64,000 bases of DNA from an uncultured Opitutia bacterium (GCA_903840415.1 CAIMFY010000114.1:30752-94751); one strand, 5' to 3'; counted from the stretch's first letter, positions 1 through 9,634 are shown. Made by a program: numbers and translations. The notes: generated from the letters alone by a model not told the origin.

Positions 1-1
1 C

Positions 2-739
2 AATATTTCGCTCACGTCGCGTGAAATCAAGACGGCGAGTGGTGGCGACATTAGTCTGTTCGCTCCGGGTGGTTTGCTCACCGTCGGCTTCGATATCGCG
101 GGCAGCCAGTCCATCGATCAGGGTATCCTCACCGAGCACGGTGGCAACATCTCGATCTTCACTCGCAATAACGTGATCGTGGGAACGTCGCGCATTTTCA
201 CTCTCCGCGGCGGCGACGAAATCATTTGGTCGTCGGCGGGCAACATCGCCGCCGGTGCGTCGTCGAAGACCGTGCAATCCGCGCCGCCGACCCGCGTGCT
301 CATCGATCCGCAGAGCGGCGACGTCAAAACCGACCTCGCCGGCCTCGCGACGGGCGGTGGTATCGGCGTGCTGGCGACCGTCGCCGGCGTGAAGCCCGGC
401 GATGTCGATCTCATTGCGCCCGTCGGCACCATCGACGCGGGCGACGCGGGCATCCGCGTCTCGGGCAATCTCAACATTTCCGCGCTGCAAGTCGTGAACG
501 CGACCAACATCCAAGTCAGTGGTTCGAGCGCCGGCGCACCCGCGCCGGTGGCCCCGGCGGTGGGAGGGCTGGCGACGGCAGCATCGTCCTCCAACGCGGC
601 GACGACGAGTGCCGCGGACGAGGCTGCGAAACAAGCGCGCGCACAGGCTCAGGCCGAGTTGGTGCCGTCACTCATTACGGTGGAGGTTATTGGCTACGGC
701 GGTGGCGAGGGTGACGAAGAGTCGCGGCGCGAGCGTTGA
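2..739 (+). CDS. Filamentous haemagglutinin-family exoprotein, C-terminal part
   Basis: The frame is open from base 2, so the gene enters from the left edge and only its last 245 or so codons are visible. The protein is made of short Gly/Asp/Asn-rich beta repeats of the type GGDISLFAPGG and GGNISIFT, followed by a conserved tail (DVDLIAPVGTIDAGDAGIRV, then a NLNISALQVVNATNIQV-like stretch). This is the end of the filamentous-haemagglutinin-like proteins (DUF3739-type) that form a parallel beta-helix and are secreted across the outer membrane. The last 70 residues are low-complexity Ala/Ser/Pro and then charged. It is probably a surface or secreted adhesin. The N-terminal secretion domain and any partner transporter lie outside the window. 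The start cannot be given. Confidence 0.85.
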   Translation, partial: NISLTSREIKTASGGDISLFAPGGLLTVGFDIAGSQSIDQGILTEHGGNISIFTRNNVIVGTSRIFTLRGGDEIIWSSAGNIAAGASSKTVQSAPPTRVLIDPQSGDVKTDLAGLATGGGIGVLATVAGVKPGDVDLIAPVGTIDAGDAGIRVSGNLNISALQVVNATNIQVSGSSAGAPAPVAPAVGGLATAASSSNAATTSAADEAAKQARAQAQAELVPSLITVEVIGYGGGEGDEESRRER

Positions 740-796
740 TCGGCGTGCGGCCGAAGTGCCGTAGCTGAACCTGCGATGTTTGATCACGGAATCCGG

Positions 797-814
797 TTGC
801 CATCAAATTGACAC
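797..814 (+). promoter_or_regulatory. Pho-box-like direct repeat upstream of TBDR/phosphatase pair
   Basis: Two heptamers, TTGCCAT (797-803) and TTGACAC (808-814), lie 11 bp apart start to start and are separated by CAAA. This is the layout of a PhoB box (CTGTCAT, AT-rich 4 bp, CTGTCAY), and by eye about 13 of 18 positions match the enterobacterial consensus. The site lies 69 bp before the receptor start at 883. The genes it precedes (receptor plus phosphatase) fit phosphate control. The match is degenerate, so this is only a candidate. Confidence 0.35.
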
Positions 815-882
815 GAGAAGTTCGCCGGAATGTCGCGCCCGCGATTTGTGCGCCGCTGTAACCGCCTTTCGCATGGAGCTGC

Positions 883-3120
883 ATGAAAGCCCACCATCTG
901 ACCACCACTCTCACACTATGTCTGATCGCGGTCGCCGTTGTTCCGGCTGTCCGCTCGCAAACCACTTCTGAGTCTCCTCCAGCTTCGGGCTCCACAACTC
1001 TTGATGACACATTGCGTCAAAAGGCCGTGCGTCTGGATGAAATCGAAGTCACCGAGAAACGCACGTCCGCTCTCACCCAAGCGCCGACCGAGAGCCGGCT
1101 CGACGTGGTTCAGCCCCAATCGGTCATCGATATTTCGACGATCACGAACAGCATCGCGCCGTCCGCCGACTACACGATGGTCGCGAACATCGCGCCGAGC
1201 GTGACGACGCTGCAGGCGAACGGCCCCGGGCTCAGCGAGGCGAAGAACATCCTCCGCGGCTTTTCCGACGGCCAATACAACGTCACCTACGACGGCATTC
1301 CGTTCAGCGACAACAACTCCTTCTCGCACCACTCGACGAGTTACTTCCCCGCGAAGATCATCGGCCGCATGACGGTCGATCGCGGTCCCGGCACCGCGAG
1401 CACGATCGGCGAGGCGACGTTCGGCGGCACCATCGCGATGCAATCGAAGGATCCGCGTTCCGATTTGAGCGTCATCCCGACTTTGAGCTACGGCAGCTAC
1501 AATACGTTTGTCGGCAACATCGAGGCCAACACAGGCCAAATGCAAAAGCTCAATGGCGCCACGGCCATCGGCAGTTACCAATACATGAGTTCCGACGGCT
1601 TTCTCACCAACTCGTATTTCCGCCGCACCACGACGTATTTCAAATACCTCCAGCCCATCGGCAAGGGCACCACGCTCACGTTCCTGACGACGTTCAACTG
1701 GATTCAGTTCGGCACCCCCGGCTCAGTCACGCAGGCCACCATCGATGCCAACGGCCGCAACTTCGGCCTCGTCAACGATCCCAACAATATTCTTTCGCCG
1801 CTCTACAACTACCAGACGAAGCAGGCTGACTTTGATTACATCGGCTCAGATACCGACCTAGGCAACGGTTGGCGCTTCAACAACAAGCTCCTCACTTACT
1901 CCTACCGCAACGGTAGCTACCAGACGCCCACCCTCGGCACCAAGACGTCAAAGACCGACATCGGCGGCACCTACCAGCTGAACGCCTACCGTTCATATGC
2001 CGACATTGCGCAGCTTTCCCACGATGATTCATTCGGGACCTTCAAGACCGGATTTTGGGCCGAGTATATTCGCAATCCGCGCTACCAATATCTGCTCGAT
2101 TACACGCTTGGCCGCCACACCCTTGATTACAATCGCGCCACCACCTCCGATGCGGTGGGCACGCTGGCAGCGACGACCTATCTCATGGTCGATTTCATGA
2201 AGACCTTTCAGGGCTACGCCGAGTATGAATGGCACGCCACGCACGACCTCACAATCAATGCGGGCCTGCGCTACGCGCATTTCCACCGCGACATCGAGGC
2301 ACCCGTCAACCAGACGACCCGACTCACCTATTTCGGCCAGCGCACCGACGCCAACTCGATGCCGAGCGTTGCGGCGAATTATCGCATCGAGCAAAATTGG
2401 ACCGCCTACGCGCAGGTGGCGAAAGGCTATCTCGCGCCGAACCTCCAACTCTTCTACGTGCCTGATCCGTCGAAGGACAACGTGAAGCCCCAGGAGACAA
2501 CGAACTACCAAATCGGCACCGTCTTCAAGAGCGGTCGTTTCAACGGCGACATCGACGCCTACTGGATCGACTACAAAAATTACCCGCTCACGATCACCGA
2601 CACAGTCACCAACCAGCCCTATTATGCGCTGGCGAGCGGCGCCTACTACAGCGGCATCGAAGCGGAAGGCACTTTCTCCGTCGGCCGCGGCCTGAGCCTT
2701 TTCGCCAACGGCTCGATCAACCACGCGGTGTTCAAGAAGTCGAAGCTCGATCTTCCTTCCGTGGCGAAATCGACCGCGGCTTTTGGTCTCGTTTATAACA
2801 ACGGCGGCTTCTTCGCCTCGGTTTCCAACAAATACGTCGGAGCCCAAAAAATCTACGCCTCCGGTCTAAACCCCGACCTCGCCTCCACCCTCGGCGCCAA
2901 CACCGTGCAGCCGGCCTACACTCTCGCCGACCTTGCCGTGGGCTACAGCCACAAGCTCCGCCGTGACAGCTTCATCCGCAGCGTGAAGATCAAGCTTCAG
3001 GTCGACAACGCTCTCGACCGCCAGTTGCAGATCATCAGTTCGCTGAGCGCCAAAGCGGTGCCGTCGTTCACGGTGATTCCCAACCGGAATTATTTCCTCA
3101 CCGTCTCCGGCGAATTCTGA
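883..3120 (+). CDS. TonB-dependent outer-membrane receptor
   Basis: A 745-aa outer-membrane receptor that would import a bound substrate using TonB/ExbBD energy. Residues 1-26 are a signal peptide ending at VRSQ. The plug domain covers roughly residues 60-210 and includes LRGFSDGQYNVTYDGIPFSD and a DRGPGTASTIGEATFGGTI segment. The rest is a 22-strand-type barrel ending in an aromatic residue (VSGEF), as outer-membrane barrels do. The ATG at 883 is supported by GGAG at 875-878. The phosphatase gene follows after 9 bp, so the two are probably co-transcribed. This suggests the receptor takes up a phosphorylated compound, or the product of its hydrolysis. That role is inferred from context and the sequence does not show the substrate. 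Confidence 0.9.
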   Translation: MKAHHLTTTLTLCLIAVAVVPAVRSQTTSESPPASGSTTLDDTLRQKAVRLDEIEVTEKRTSALTQAPTESRLDVVQPQSVIDISTITNSIAPSADYTMVANIAPSVTTLQANGPGLSEAKNILRGFSDGQYNVTYDGIPFSDNNSFSHHSTSYFPAKIIGRMTVDRGPGTASTIGEATFGGTIAMQSKDPRSDLSVIPTLSYGSYNTFVGNIEANTGQMQKLNGATAIGSYQYMSSDGFLTNSYFRRTTTYFKYLQPIGKGTTLTFLTTFNWIQFGTPGSVTQATIDANGRNFGLVNDPNNILSPLYNYQTKQADFDYIGSDTDLGNGWRFNNKLLTYSYRNGSYQTPTLGTKTSKTDIGGTYQLNAYRSYADIAQLSHDDSFGTFKTGFWAEYIRNPRYQYLLDYTLGRHTLDYNRATTSDAVGTLAATTYLMVDFMKTFQGYAEYEWHATHDLTINAGLRYAHFHRDIEAPVNQTTRLTYFGQRTDANSMPSVAANYRIEQNWTAYAQVAKGYLAPNLQLFYVPDPSKDNVKPQETTNYQIGTVFKSGRFNGDIDAYWIDYKNYPLTITDTVTNQPYYALASGAYYSGIEAEGTFSVGRGLSLFANGSINHAVFKKSKLDLPSVAKSTAAFGLVYNNGGFFASVSNKYVGAQKIYASGLNPDLASTLGANTVQPAYTLADLAVGYSHKLRRDSFIRSVKIKLQVDNALDRQLQIISSLSAKAVPSFTVIPNRNYFLTVSGEF

Positions 3121-3129
3121 TCAGACCTC

Positions 3130-4650
3130 ATGATCACCGCGATTTCCCGCCGCCAGTTTCTCCGTTCTGCTGGCGGTGTTACCTTTCTCGCCCTCACGCC
3201 AATGGGTGGCGGGCTGTTCGGTGCCATCGCCCCGATCAAGCCGCTGGCGGTGCCGATCTTCACCGCGTTGCCCTACGTGCAACCCGGGCCCGAAGGCCGG
3301 CTCGTCTCCGGCGGCGAGACGGTGCGACTGGCGTGGCAGACGCTGAAAACTGAGGCGTCGTTCGAGGTGCGGTTCGGTCGCGACGAGTCTTACAGCCAGC
3401 CCGCGAGCATCGATCGGAGTTCGCGCGACTATGACGGACGCGGCGACAAGGACAGCCGCTACAACTACGTCTGTGCCTGCGCCGGCCTCGAACTCGGCGC
3501 CGAGTATCGCTACCGCGTCCGCTGCAATGGCACGACGATCGCCGAGGGCTATTTCACGACCCGTCAGCCGCGTGGAAAAAAGATCCGCTTCGTGGCTTTT
3601 GGCGACAACGCTTTCGGCGAACCGGGCGAGCGCGCCATCGCCTATGAAGCCTACCGCGCGCACCCGGACTTCATCCAGAACACCGGCGACAATGTTTACG
3701 AGGCCGGCCTCGACACGGAATACGGGCGCTACTTTTTTCCTGTTTACAACGCCGACTGCGCGAGCCCGAGTATCGGCGCGCCACTGCTGCGTTCGATTCC
3801 GTTCTACACCGTGATGGCGAACCACGACATCGAGGGCGTGATCCCTGACACCAAGACGCCGTGCGCGAACTTCGCGCTCAACGCCGATGCGCTCGCCTAC
3901 TACACGAATTTCCATTTTCCGCTCAACGGTCACGCACCGGCGCAAACGACGACCCTGTTCGGCCCCGAACCGCGACTCGTCAATTTCAAGGCCGCCGCCG
4001 CCGCGCGTTTTCCGACGATGGCGAACTACTCCTACGATGTCGGCGATGCGCACTTCGCTTGCCTCGACTCCAACGTCTACGTCGACACGACCGATGCCGC
4101 GCTGCACGCGTGGCTCGACGCCGATCTCGCGGCGACGGATGCGCGCTGGAAGTTTGTCACGTTTCATCACCCTCCATTCAACATCGGCGCGCACCATTCG
4201 CACGAGCAGCAGATGCGCGCCCTCGTGCCTCTGTTCGAAAAGCACCGTGTTAACTTCGTCCTCAGCGGGCACGAGCACAATTACCAGCGCACGCAGCCGC
4301 TGCGCTTCTCCCCAAAAAACACGGCCAAGGCCAAAAATCTAAACTCGAAGGATCGCCTGATCGCGGGCGACTTCGTGATCGATCGGAATTTCGACGGCGA
4401 AAAAACCACGCGCGCCGACGGTGTCATCTATATCACGACCGGAGCGGGCGGAAAATATCTTTACGATCCTGAGTTCAACAACGCCCCGGAAAAATGGTCA
4501 CTGCCGGAAGACGGCAACGTGCGCTACGTCACGCAAATGGTGTCGGACCGCCACTCGCTCACGGTTTTTGACGTCGACCACGACGAAGTTATTCTCCGTC
4601 AGATCGACGAGCACGGCAACGAGATTGACCGCATCCGGGTGACGGTGTGA
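3130..4650 (+). CDS. Tat-exported purple-acid-phosphatase-like metallophosphoesterase
   Basis: A 506-aa calcineurin-like phosphoesterase. The N-terminus has a twin-arginine motif (SRRQFLR, residues 6-12) followed by a hydrophobic stretch, so it should be exported folded. Residues about 45-150 look like the fibronectin-III-like N-terminal domain of purple acid phosphatases. The dimetal-site blocks are all present: GDN (158-160), GDN (186-188), NHD (231-233), HHPPF (346-350) and GHEH (380-383). It would hydrolyse phosphomonoesters or phosphodiesters in the periplasm or outside. Its place 9 bp behind a TonB-dependent receptor, with a Pho-box-like site in front of the pair, suggests phosphate scavenging. 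The exact substrate is unknown. Confidence 0.9.
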   Translation: MITAISRRQFLRSAGGVTFLALTPMGGGLFGAIAPIKPLAVPIFTALPYVQPGPEGRLVSGGETVRLAWQTLKTEASFEVRFGRDESYSQPASIDRSSRDYDGRGDKDSRYNYVCACAGLELGAEYRYRVRCNGTTIAEGYFTTRQPRGKKIRFVAFGDNAFGEPGERAIAYEAYRAHPDFIQNTGDNVYEAGLDTEYGRYFFPVYNADCASPSIGAPLLRSIPFYTVMANHDIEGVIPDTKTPCANFALNADALAYYTNFHFPLNGHAPAQTTTLFGPEPRLVNFKAAAAARFPTMANYSYDVGDAHFACLDSNVYVDTTDAALHAWLDADLAATDARWKFVTFHHPPFNIGAHHSHEQQMRALVPLFEKHRVNFVLSGHEHNYQRTQPLRFSPKNTAKAKNLNSKDRLIAGDFVIDRNFDGEKTTRADGVIYITTGAGGKYLYDPEFNNAPEKWSLPEDGNVRYVTQMVSDRHSLTVFDVDHDEVILRQIDEHGNEIDRIRVTV

Positions 4651-4692
4651 TCGCGCGTCGCAACCAGAGGCGATCGTAGGGGCGAGAATTTC

Positions 4693-4717
4693 GCGCGCCG
4701 AGAGCGCGCTATTTTTT
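4693..4717 (+). terminator. Possible rho-independent terminator of the receptor/phosphatase unit
   Basis: GCGCGC (4693-4698) pairs with GCGCGC (4704-4709) over a 5-base loop and is followed by TATTTTTT. It sits 43 bp after the phosphatase stop and overlaps the stop codon of the convergent receptor gene at 4709. The stem is short. Confidence 0.45.
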
Positions 4718-7531
4718 CCACTGCACGCTGAGACTGAACTCGCGTCCATTTACTTCGACTTCCTTGAGGCGAGTCGGGATGCCGGTGTAGTCTTGGGTGG
4801 CGCGGTTGTTGAGATTGGCGGCGGAGAACTGCAGGCGGATCGCTTTGGAGAGCTTTTGGGTGAACCCGAGTTCGAAGTCGAAGCCGCCGCGGCGGTGCAA
4901 ATCGCGGCCGGGCGAGACCACGCTTTCGATGGTGGCGCTGCGGTAGCGCGCGGTCAGTTCGAGTGACGAGGCGCCGTGTTCGAATAGCGCGCCGAGGGAG
5001 GCTTGATGTTTGGCCTGGCTCGGCAGCGGCAGGGATTCGCCGGGGCGGTCGGGCAGGGCGGCTGAGCTTTGAATCAAAGTGTAGGCGATCGCGGGCGTGA
5101 TCGTCGCGAAATCATGCGCGAGAGGGAAAGCGTTGCCTTTCCAACTGGTCTCGAGGCCGGCGACCTGCGCGCGACCACCGTTGATGCGCTGGCGTTCGAG
5201 ATAATCGCCGAACGGAAACAGGTTCACCGTGCGCTGCGATTCCACGATGAAGCGCGAGATGTCCTTCGCGAACACCGCGACTGAAAAAAGCCCGACCGCC
5301 TCGCTGTAGCGATCCGCGGAGAGGTCGTAGTTGATCGACTCGTAGGGGCGGAGCGCGGGGTTGCCCAACTGCACGCGGTGATCGACGAAGTTAAACTGCT
5401 GCGTGGGGAGCACGTCGGTGTAGGACGGTCGTGCCAATGAGCGCGTGATCGAACTGCGCAGGACGAGGCCCGGCTGCGCGTCGTAGCGCAGGTGCAGACC
5501 AGGCAACACTTGCAGGTAGGACGAACCGGCGTCGGCGGGCACGACGGATTGCAACGCGCCGGTGGAGTCGAAGAGGAGGCGGTTGGCTCGGCCCTGGACG
5601 TCGGTCGCCTCGACGCGCACGCCACCAAGCCACGTCCAGTGGCCCGTTTTCCACTGGGCCATGGCGTAGCCGGCCCAGATCGTTTCGGTCACGCGGTAGT
5701 CCGTCGCCACATCGGCGATGTCGGTCTCGAGCTGGTCGGTCTGAAAATAGCCGGGTGAGCTCGTGAGCAGCGCCGCCACCGCGGTTGTGCTGGGAATCGG
5801 TCCGTAGCGATAGAAGCCATCGCTCGTGGTAAAATCGGCCGCGCGGACGAGACCAGTCATCGTGAGCGGCGTAGCCGACGCATCGTAGATTTGGCGGGCG
5901 GAGTTGGCGGTGCGGTGGCGTTGCTGGAATTTCGCGCCGAATTTCACAAAGGTCGCGCCCGGTGCCGAACCGAAATCGCGCTGGAGGTTGGTGCGCGCTG
6001 AAAACTCGCGATCGCGGTTGTCGCTCGTTGCACGGGCGAAGCTGTTAAAGAGGTAGTGCGCCGGATCGAATTGGCTCGTGAGGTCTGCGGGATTCGATTC
6101 ATCGACAAAATTGAAGCTCGGTCGAAACGGATCGCGGCTGAAATCGTAGGTCGTGCGAAAGGTGCGATCGCTTTTAAAGACGGTGTCGAGCGTGTGCGGC
6201 TCGGCTTCGCGCGTGAGCACTAAGCCGACGGCGGCGTCGAGTTTGGTGTTGGGGTGGCGAACATCGCCACCAAAGGAGAGTGTCCCGGAGTCGCGCTCAG
6301 TCGTTTGCTCCTGCTCGCGGCGTTCGAGGTGGATGCCGGAGAAGACGCCGTAGGTCGGGGTGAGCTCGAGCGGCGTGCCCTCGCCTACGTCAAAGCGCAT
6401 CCGGCGGCGACTGCGGACACTCAGCTCGTGCGACAAATTTGTCCGGAGAAAAACGGTGAGGTCGCCCAAGCGCGCATCGGCGTTGAGAAGCGCACCGTAA
6501 CGCCGGCGGTGATCCTCGGTGATTTCAAGCCGCGCGAGGGTGTAGGCGGGGATGAGCTGGCCCGTGAACGGAGCGGGGCCGGGCGAGACGATGCCGGGCC
6601 AGTCGTCGTCGGTCTCGTTGTTTTCACGATGGCGATATTGGTCGTCGAAATTGATGGTCGTGAGGAGACCGCCGGTCGAATCGGCGCCGAGCCAGCGGAT
6701 GGGTTGGCCGTGCGTGAAACTGTTGCGCACGCCGGGCCGGTGTTCGACGGGGGCATAGGTGAGCTGGTGGCGGCCTTGTGAAAAGGGAGTCTTGATGGTC
6801 TCGGCGTTTTGGGTGGTGACATTGATCGCGCCGCCGAGCGCATCGGCGTCGAGGTCGGGCGTGAGCGACTTGGCGACTTGCAGCGACTTCACGATTTCGG
6901 GCGGGAGCGAGTCGAGCGGATTGCCGCGGCCACCCTGACGCTGGCCATCGACCGTCACGCGGACAAAACGCGAGTCCAGCCCGCGCATCGAGATGTCGGT
7001 GGCACCATCGGCGCCGCGCGTGACGGAAACGCCCGCGGTGTCCTTCACCAGATCGGTGGCGACTTGGGCGGCCGGCCGATCGAGGGCGCGGCCGGTGATC
7101 GATTCGATGAGGCCGGCGGTAGCGGTCTTATCGCCGAAATTCGCGGCGGCTTCGCTCGCGCGATCGGCGACGACCATGCGCTCCATTTGGATAATCTCCG
7201 GCGCGAGGACGAAGGACGCGGGTGGATTTTCGCCAGCGGCGAGCGTGAGCGTGAGTTTGAGGGTGCGGTGGCCGGCCGCGGTAACGACGACCTCATAACG
7301 TCCCGGTGAGAGTGCGACCGTCGCAATGTTGCCGTCGCCGTCGGTCGTCAATGACCGGTCGCCCAACAAGACCTGCGCCTCCGCGATCGGATTGGCGCTA
7401 CCCTGTTCCGTAACGCGGCCATGCAACGTTGCCGATGGTGGCACCGCTGCGCTCAGGCAATAGCCAGCGCAAAGCCCAGCAGTGAAGAGCACGAGTCGTG
7501 GCAGACGTGTAATTAAATTAGGATGAACCAT
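4709..7531 (-). CDS. TonB-dependent receptor with N-terminal carboxypeptidase-regulatory-like domain
   Basis: A 940-aa receptor of the large Xanthomonas/Caulobacter type (TIGR01782-like). I start it at the ATG at 7531, because the peptide from there (MVHPNLITRLPRLVLFTAGL) is a signal sequence. The longer open frame to 7774 would run through the neighbouring phosphatase gene. Next come a CarboxypepD-reg-like beta-sandwich (about residues 35-120; HGRVTEQGSANPIAEAQVLL), then a plug with the typical DISMRGLDSRFVRVTVDGQR and LDADALGGAINVTTQ blocks, then the barrel, ending FSLSVQWKK. These receptors usually import sugars or other organic substrates. No transporter or enzyme next to it identifies the ligand. 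A PPP-family phosphatase gene lies 128 bp upstream on the same strand. Confidence 0.9.
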   Translation of the reverse strand: MVHPNLITRLPRLVLFTAGLCAGYCLSAAVPPSATLHGRVTEQGSANPIAEAQVLLGDRSLTTDGDGNIATVALSPGRYEVVVTAAGHRTLKLTLTLAAGENPPASFVLAPEIIQMERMVVADRASEAAANFGDKTATAGLIESITGRALDRPAAQVATDLVKDTAGVSVTRGADGATDISMRGLDSRFVRVTVDGQRQGGRGNPLDSLPPEIVKSLQVAKSLTPDLDADALGGAINVTTQNAETIKTPFSQGRHQLTYAPVEHRPGVRNSFTHGQPIRWLGADSTGGLLTTINFDDQYRHRENNETDDDWPGIVSPGPAPFTGQLIPAYTLARLEITEDHRRRYGALLNADARLGDLTVFLRTNLSHELSVRSRRRMRFDVGEGTPLELTPTYGVFSGIHLERREQEQTTERDSGTLSFGGDVRHPNTKLDAAVGLVLTREAEPHTLDTVFKSDRTFRTTYDFSRDPFRPSFNFVDESNPADLTSQFDPAHYLFNSFARATSDNRDREFSARTNLQRDFGSAPGATFVKFGAKFQQRHRTANSARQIYDASATPLTMTGLVRAADFTTSDGFYRYGPIPSTTAVAALLTSSPGYFQTDQLETDIADVATDYRVTETIWAGYAMAQWKTGHWTWLGGVRVEATDVQGRANRLLFDSTGALQSVVPADAGSSYLQVLPGLHLRYDAQPGLVLRSSITRSLARPSYTDVLPTQQFNFVDHRVQLGNPALRPYESINYDLSADRYSEAVGLFSVAVFAKDISRFIVESQRTVNLFPFGDYLERQRINGGRAQVAGLETSWKGNAFPLAHDFATITPAIAYTLIQSSAALPDRPGESLPLPSQAKHQASLGALFEHGASSLELTARYRSATIESVVSPGRDLHRRGGFDFELGFTQKLSKAIRLQFSAANLNNRATQDYTGIPTRLKEVEVNGREFSLSVQWKK

Positions 7532-7659
7532 GAGAATACGGCAGTGTGTCTCATGCCGGAAGATGACGGGATGACGCCAGTAGGAACAGTGCGCACGTCC
7601 ATCCAGTTGCAGCGAAAGAGCGTCGCGTCTCTTGAAATGTTTGTGATGCCACCTGACGG

Positions 7660-8322
7660 TCAGGCGGCGAAATATCTCTGTCTCGCCTGCACTTGGACGA
7701 TTTTTCGACCCGGCAGCACGCACGCGGTGAGGGCGCCACCCAGCACACACGAGGTATCGATGCCGAGCGCCCATCGTGATTGCACGGTGTCCATTCCGGG
7801 CGTGTGGCCATAGACTACGAATGGCGGGCCTTGCCAGAGTTCCGACCAGTGTTTGGCGTCTGGAAAATCCGATCGTTTGTGCGGCTCACCGTCGGGGCCG
7901 ATGACTTGGATGCGTGTTACGACGCGCGCAGATTGTTGCCGCCATCCCCGACCGGGTAGAAATCCGCCGTGAACGAACACGCTGTCATATTCGGGGACAT
8001 GATAGGTCAGCGCCATATTTGCGAGGTAAGCCCACTCTTCTGACCTGAATTGATGCAACGTCTCATAATCCGATTTTTTGAGATGCGTCGGATCGCCGGT
8101 GCGGCGGTAGTTCAACAACCGCAACTCATGATTGCCGAGGAGTGCGCGGTGGGCGTGCTCGCGCGCCAACGCAATCACCCTCTTGCTGTCTGGACCTCGA
8201 TTGACAAGATCGCCTAGTAAAATGAGCCGATCGTGCTTCGTTAAAGCCAGCTTCTCCAGCAGTTGCTCGAATTCCCACGCGCAACCGTGGATGTCGCCGA
8301 CCGCGATGATCCGGCCTTTCAT
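7660..8322 (-). CDS. PPP-family serine/threonine-type metallophosphatase (PrpA/ApaH-like)
   Basis: A 220-aa cytoplasmic metallophosphatase. The metal-binding blocks of the PPP family are present: GDIHG (9-13), GDLVNRG (37-43) and GNHE (63-66). A distal VHGG and a YGHTP block supply the remaining histidines. The second block has Asn where eukaryotic PPPs have Asp (GDxVDRG), as is common in bacterial members. I chose the ATG at 8322 because it lies directly before the catalytic domain. A start at 8370 would add 16 residues without family resemblance. Possible substrates are phosphoproteins or dinucleoside polyphosphates, and the sequence alone does not decide between them. Confidence 0.85.
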   Translation of the reverse strand: MKGRIIAVGDIHGCAWEFEQLLEKLALTKHDRLILLGDLVNRGPDSKRVIALAREHAHRALLGNHELRLLNYRRTGDPTHLKKSDYETLHQFRSEEWAYLANMALTYHVPEYDSVFVHGGFLPGRGWRQQSARVVTRIQVIGPDGEPHKRSDFPDAKHWSELWQGPPFVVYGHTPGMDTVQSRWALGIDTSCVLGGALTACVLPGRKIVQVQARQRYFAA

Positions 8323-8370
8323 CCACAGCAACGCTGCTGAGTTAAGCTGTGCACTAGGGCTGACTCCCAA

Positions 8371-8822
8371 GTAAACGTAACAGCAACAACCGATCGAACT
8401 TCGGTCGAGTACGGCTCCAGCGGAAACTGGTGCGAAAGGAAAACGAATCGCATTTCAGCGGGGGAATATAGATGGAGATCGTCACGGTGTTGTGTCCTTG
8501 GCGTGACAGTCTCGTTAAGATGTCTGCGTCGATGGCGGACTGCGCAGGAGTTGGAAATCATTTACGTCTAGGCTAGGGCAAGGACAAACGGGACGAGTGT
8601 TTTCAACGCGTCGTCGGACAAGCCTTCAATCGTTTTCTTCGTAGTTTTGCCTTTATCGTGTCCGCGCGTCTTCGCAATAAATGCCTCTTCGTCAGTGAAC
8701 GTGGCTTGGACGTTTGGGGGCCGAGTTTTCGGCGATGCTGAGTTTTTCCCTTTTCGTGAATTCTCTTTTCGCAGTCGACCGGCAGTGATGACAAATAACC
8801 GTCCGGCGACGAACATTCAACC
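8371..8822. other. Intergenic stretch with one weak small ORF
   Basis: No gene is recognised here. A minus-strand frame of 82 codons (8816 to 8568) has a fairly protein-like second half (FTDEEAFIAKTRGHDKGKTT, then TIEGLSDDALKTLVPFVL), but it has no recognisable domain, ribosome-binding site or conserved partner. It could be a small cytoplasmic protein or chance. The divergent lipoprotein gene begins at 8823, so its promoter must also lie in this stretch. Confidence 0.3.
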
Positions 8823-9440
8823 ATGAGAGCAATCAAATCCCGTTGGCTGCTATTAGCATTCGCTGCGGCATTGCTCGTCGCGGGCTGCTCCGATTGGCAA
8901 TACGATGTGACGGTTCAGGGTGTGGCCTTCAGCACGGTAAAGATCGATGGCAATGGTCTCGTGATCGGCCAACTCAAGGAGGATACGCTCATCGGTGGTC
9001 GCCCGTGCAAGCAAGGCTGGGTCCATCTCCGTCCCAACGGCGTTCCAGTCGGTTTCACGACCTCTCGGGAAATCGATCTTGGGCGGTTTACGATTCCCAC
9101 CGACACTTGGGTGTTCCAGAATGAGGCTGGTGTCGTCACCGTCTGCGCGTTTCCGCGTGACACGGAGGTGCAAGGTCACCGGTGCCAGGGCAGCGGCGGA
9201 CCAGAGGGTGTCCAGACTGCATTCTATCCCAATGGATCGCTCAAAGAATATTTTCTGCGCCACGACGCCCAAATCGAAGGGATTCCCTGCAAAGGCGGAC
9301 TCATCAGGCAATCGATCAAATTGCACGAAAACGGTCGGCTCAAAGAATGCGTTCTCAGCGAAGAACTCGTGCGTGATGGCCACGCCTACCCCAAGGATAC
9401 TCGTCTCCGCATCGGTTCAGACGGTCGGATTAGCCCATAA
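8823..9440 (+). CDS. Lipoprotein with MORN-like repeats
   Basis: A 205-aa secreted protein with a lipoprotein signal peptide: a basic N-terminus, a hydrophobic core and lipobox LVAGC with the acylated Cys at residue 22. The mature part holds several copies of a short motif with the pattern NGxLKEyxL and GxPCKGG. This resembles the degenerate MORN repeats of the YwqK family, often used as protein-protein or toxin-antitoxin modules. Several Cys residues occur in the PCKxG-type repeats. It stands alone between a weakly coding region and a convergent ABC-transporter gene. Its function is not known. Confidence 0.7.
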   Translation: MRAIKSRWLLLAFAAALLVAGCSDWQYDVTVQGVAFSTVKIDGNGLVIGQLKEDTLIGGRPCKQGWVHLRPNGVPVGFTTSREIDLGRFTIPTDTWVFQNEAGVVTVCAFPRDTEVQGHRCQGSGGPEGVQTAFYPNGSLKEYFLRHDAQIEGIPCKGGLIRQSIKLHENGRLKECVLSEELVRDGHAYPKDTRLRIGSDGRISP

Positions 9441-9634
9441 ACGAAGAGTATCGGCCAGTTCTTACGGAAGAGACGTTGCGGCTACCATCGCAAGTGGCCC
9501 AGATTTCGCGGGATCACCGCATTCTAACTCATAGACGAAAGTTCAGTGCTATTTTCCCGTGCTGAATCGGTTCGCTCTCGGTCTGCTCTTTTTTTGCAAG
9601 AAGAGAGGAGGTGGCGTCCGAGATAATCGGGCGA

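Noticed and set aside
7532..7774. N-terminal extension of the receptor gene to 7774
   Set aside because: It would overlap the phosphatase gene by over 100 bp and put 81 basic residues before a normal signal peptide.
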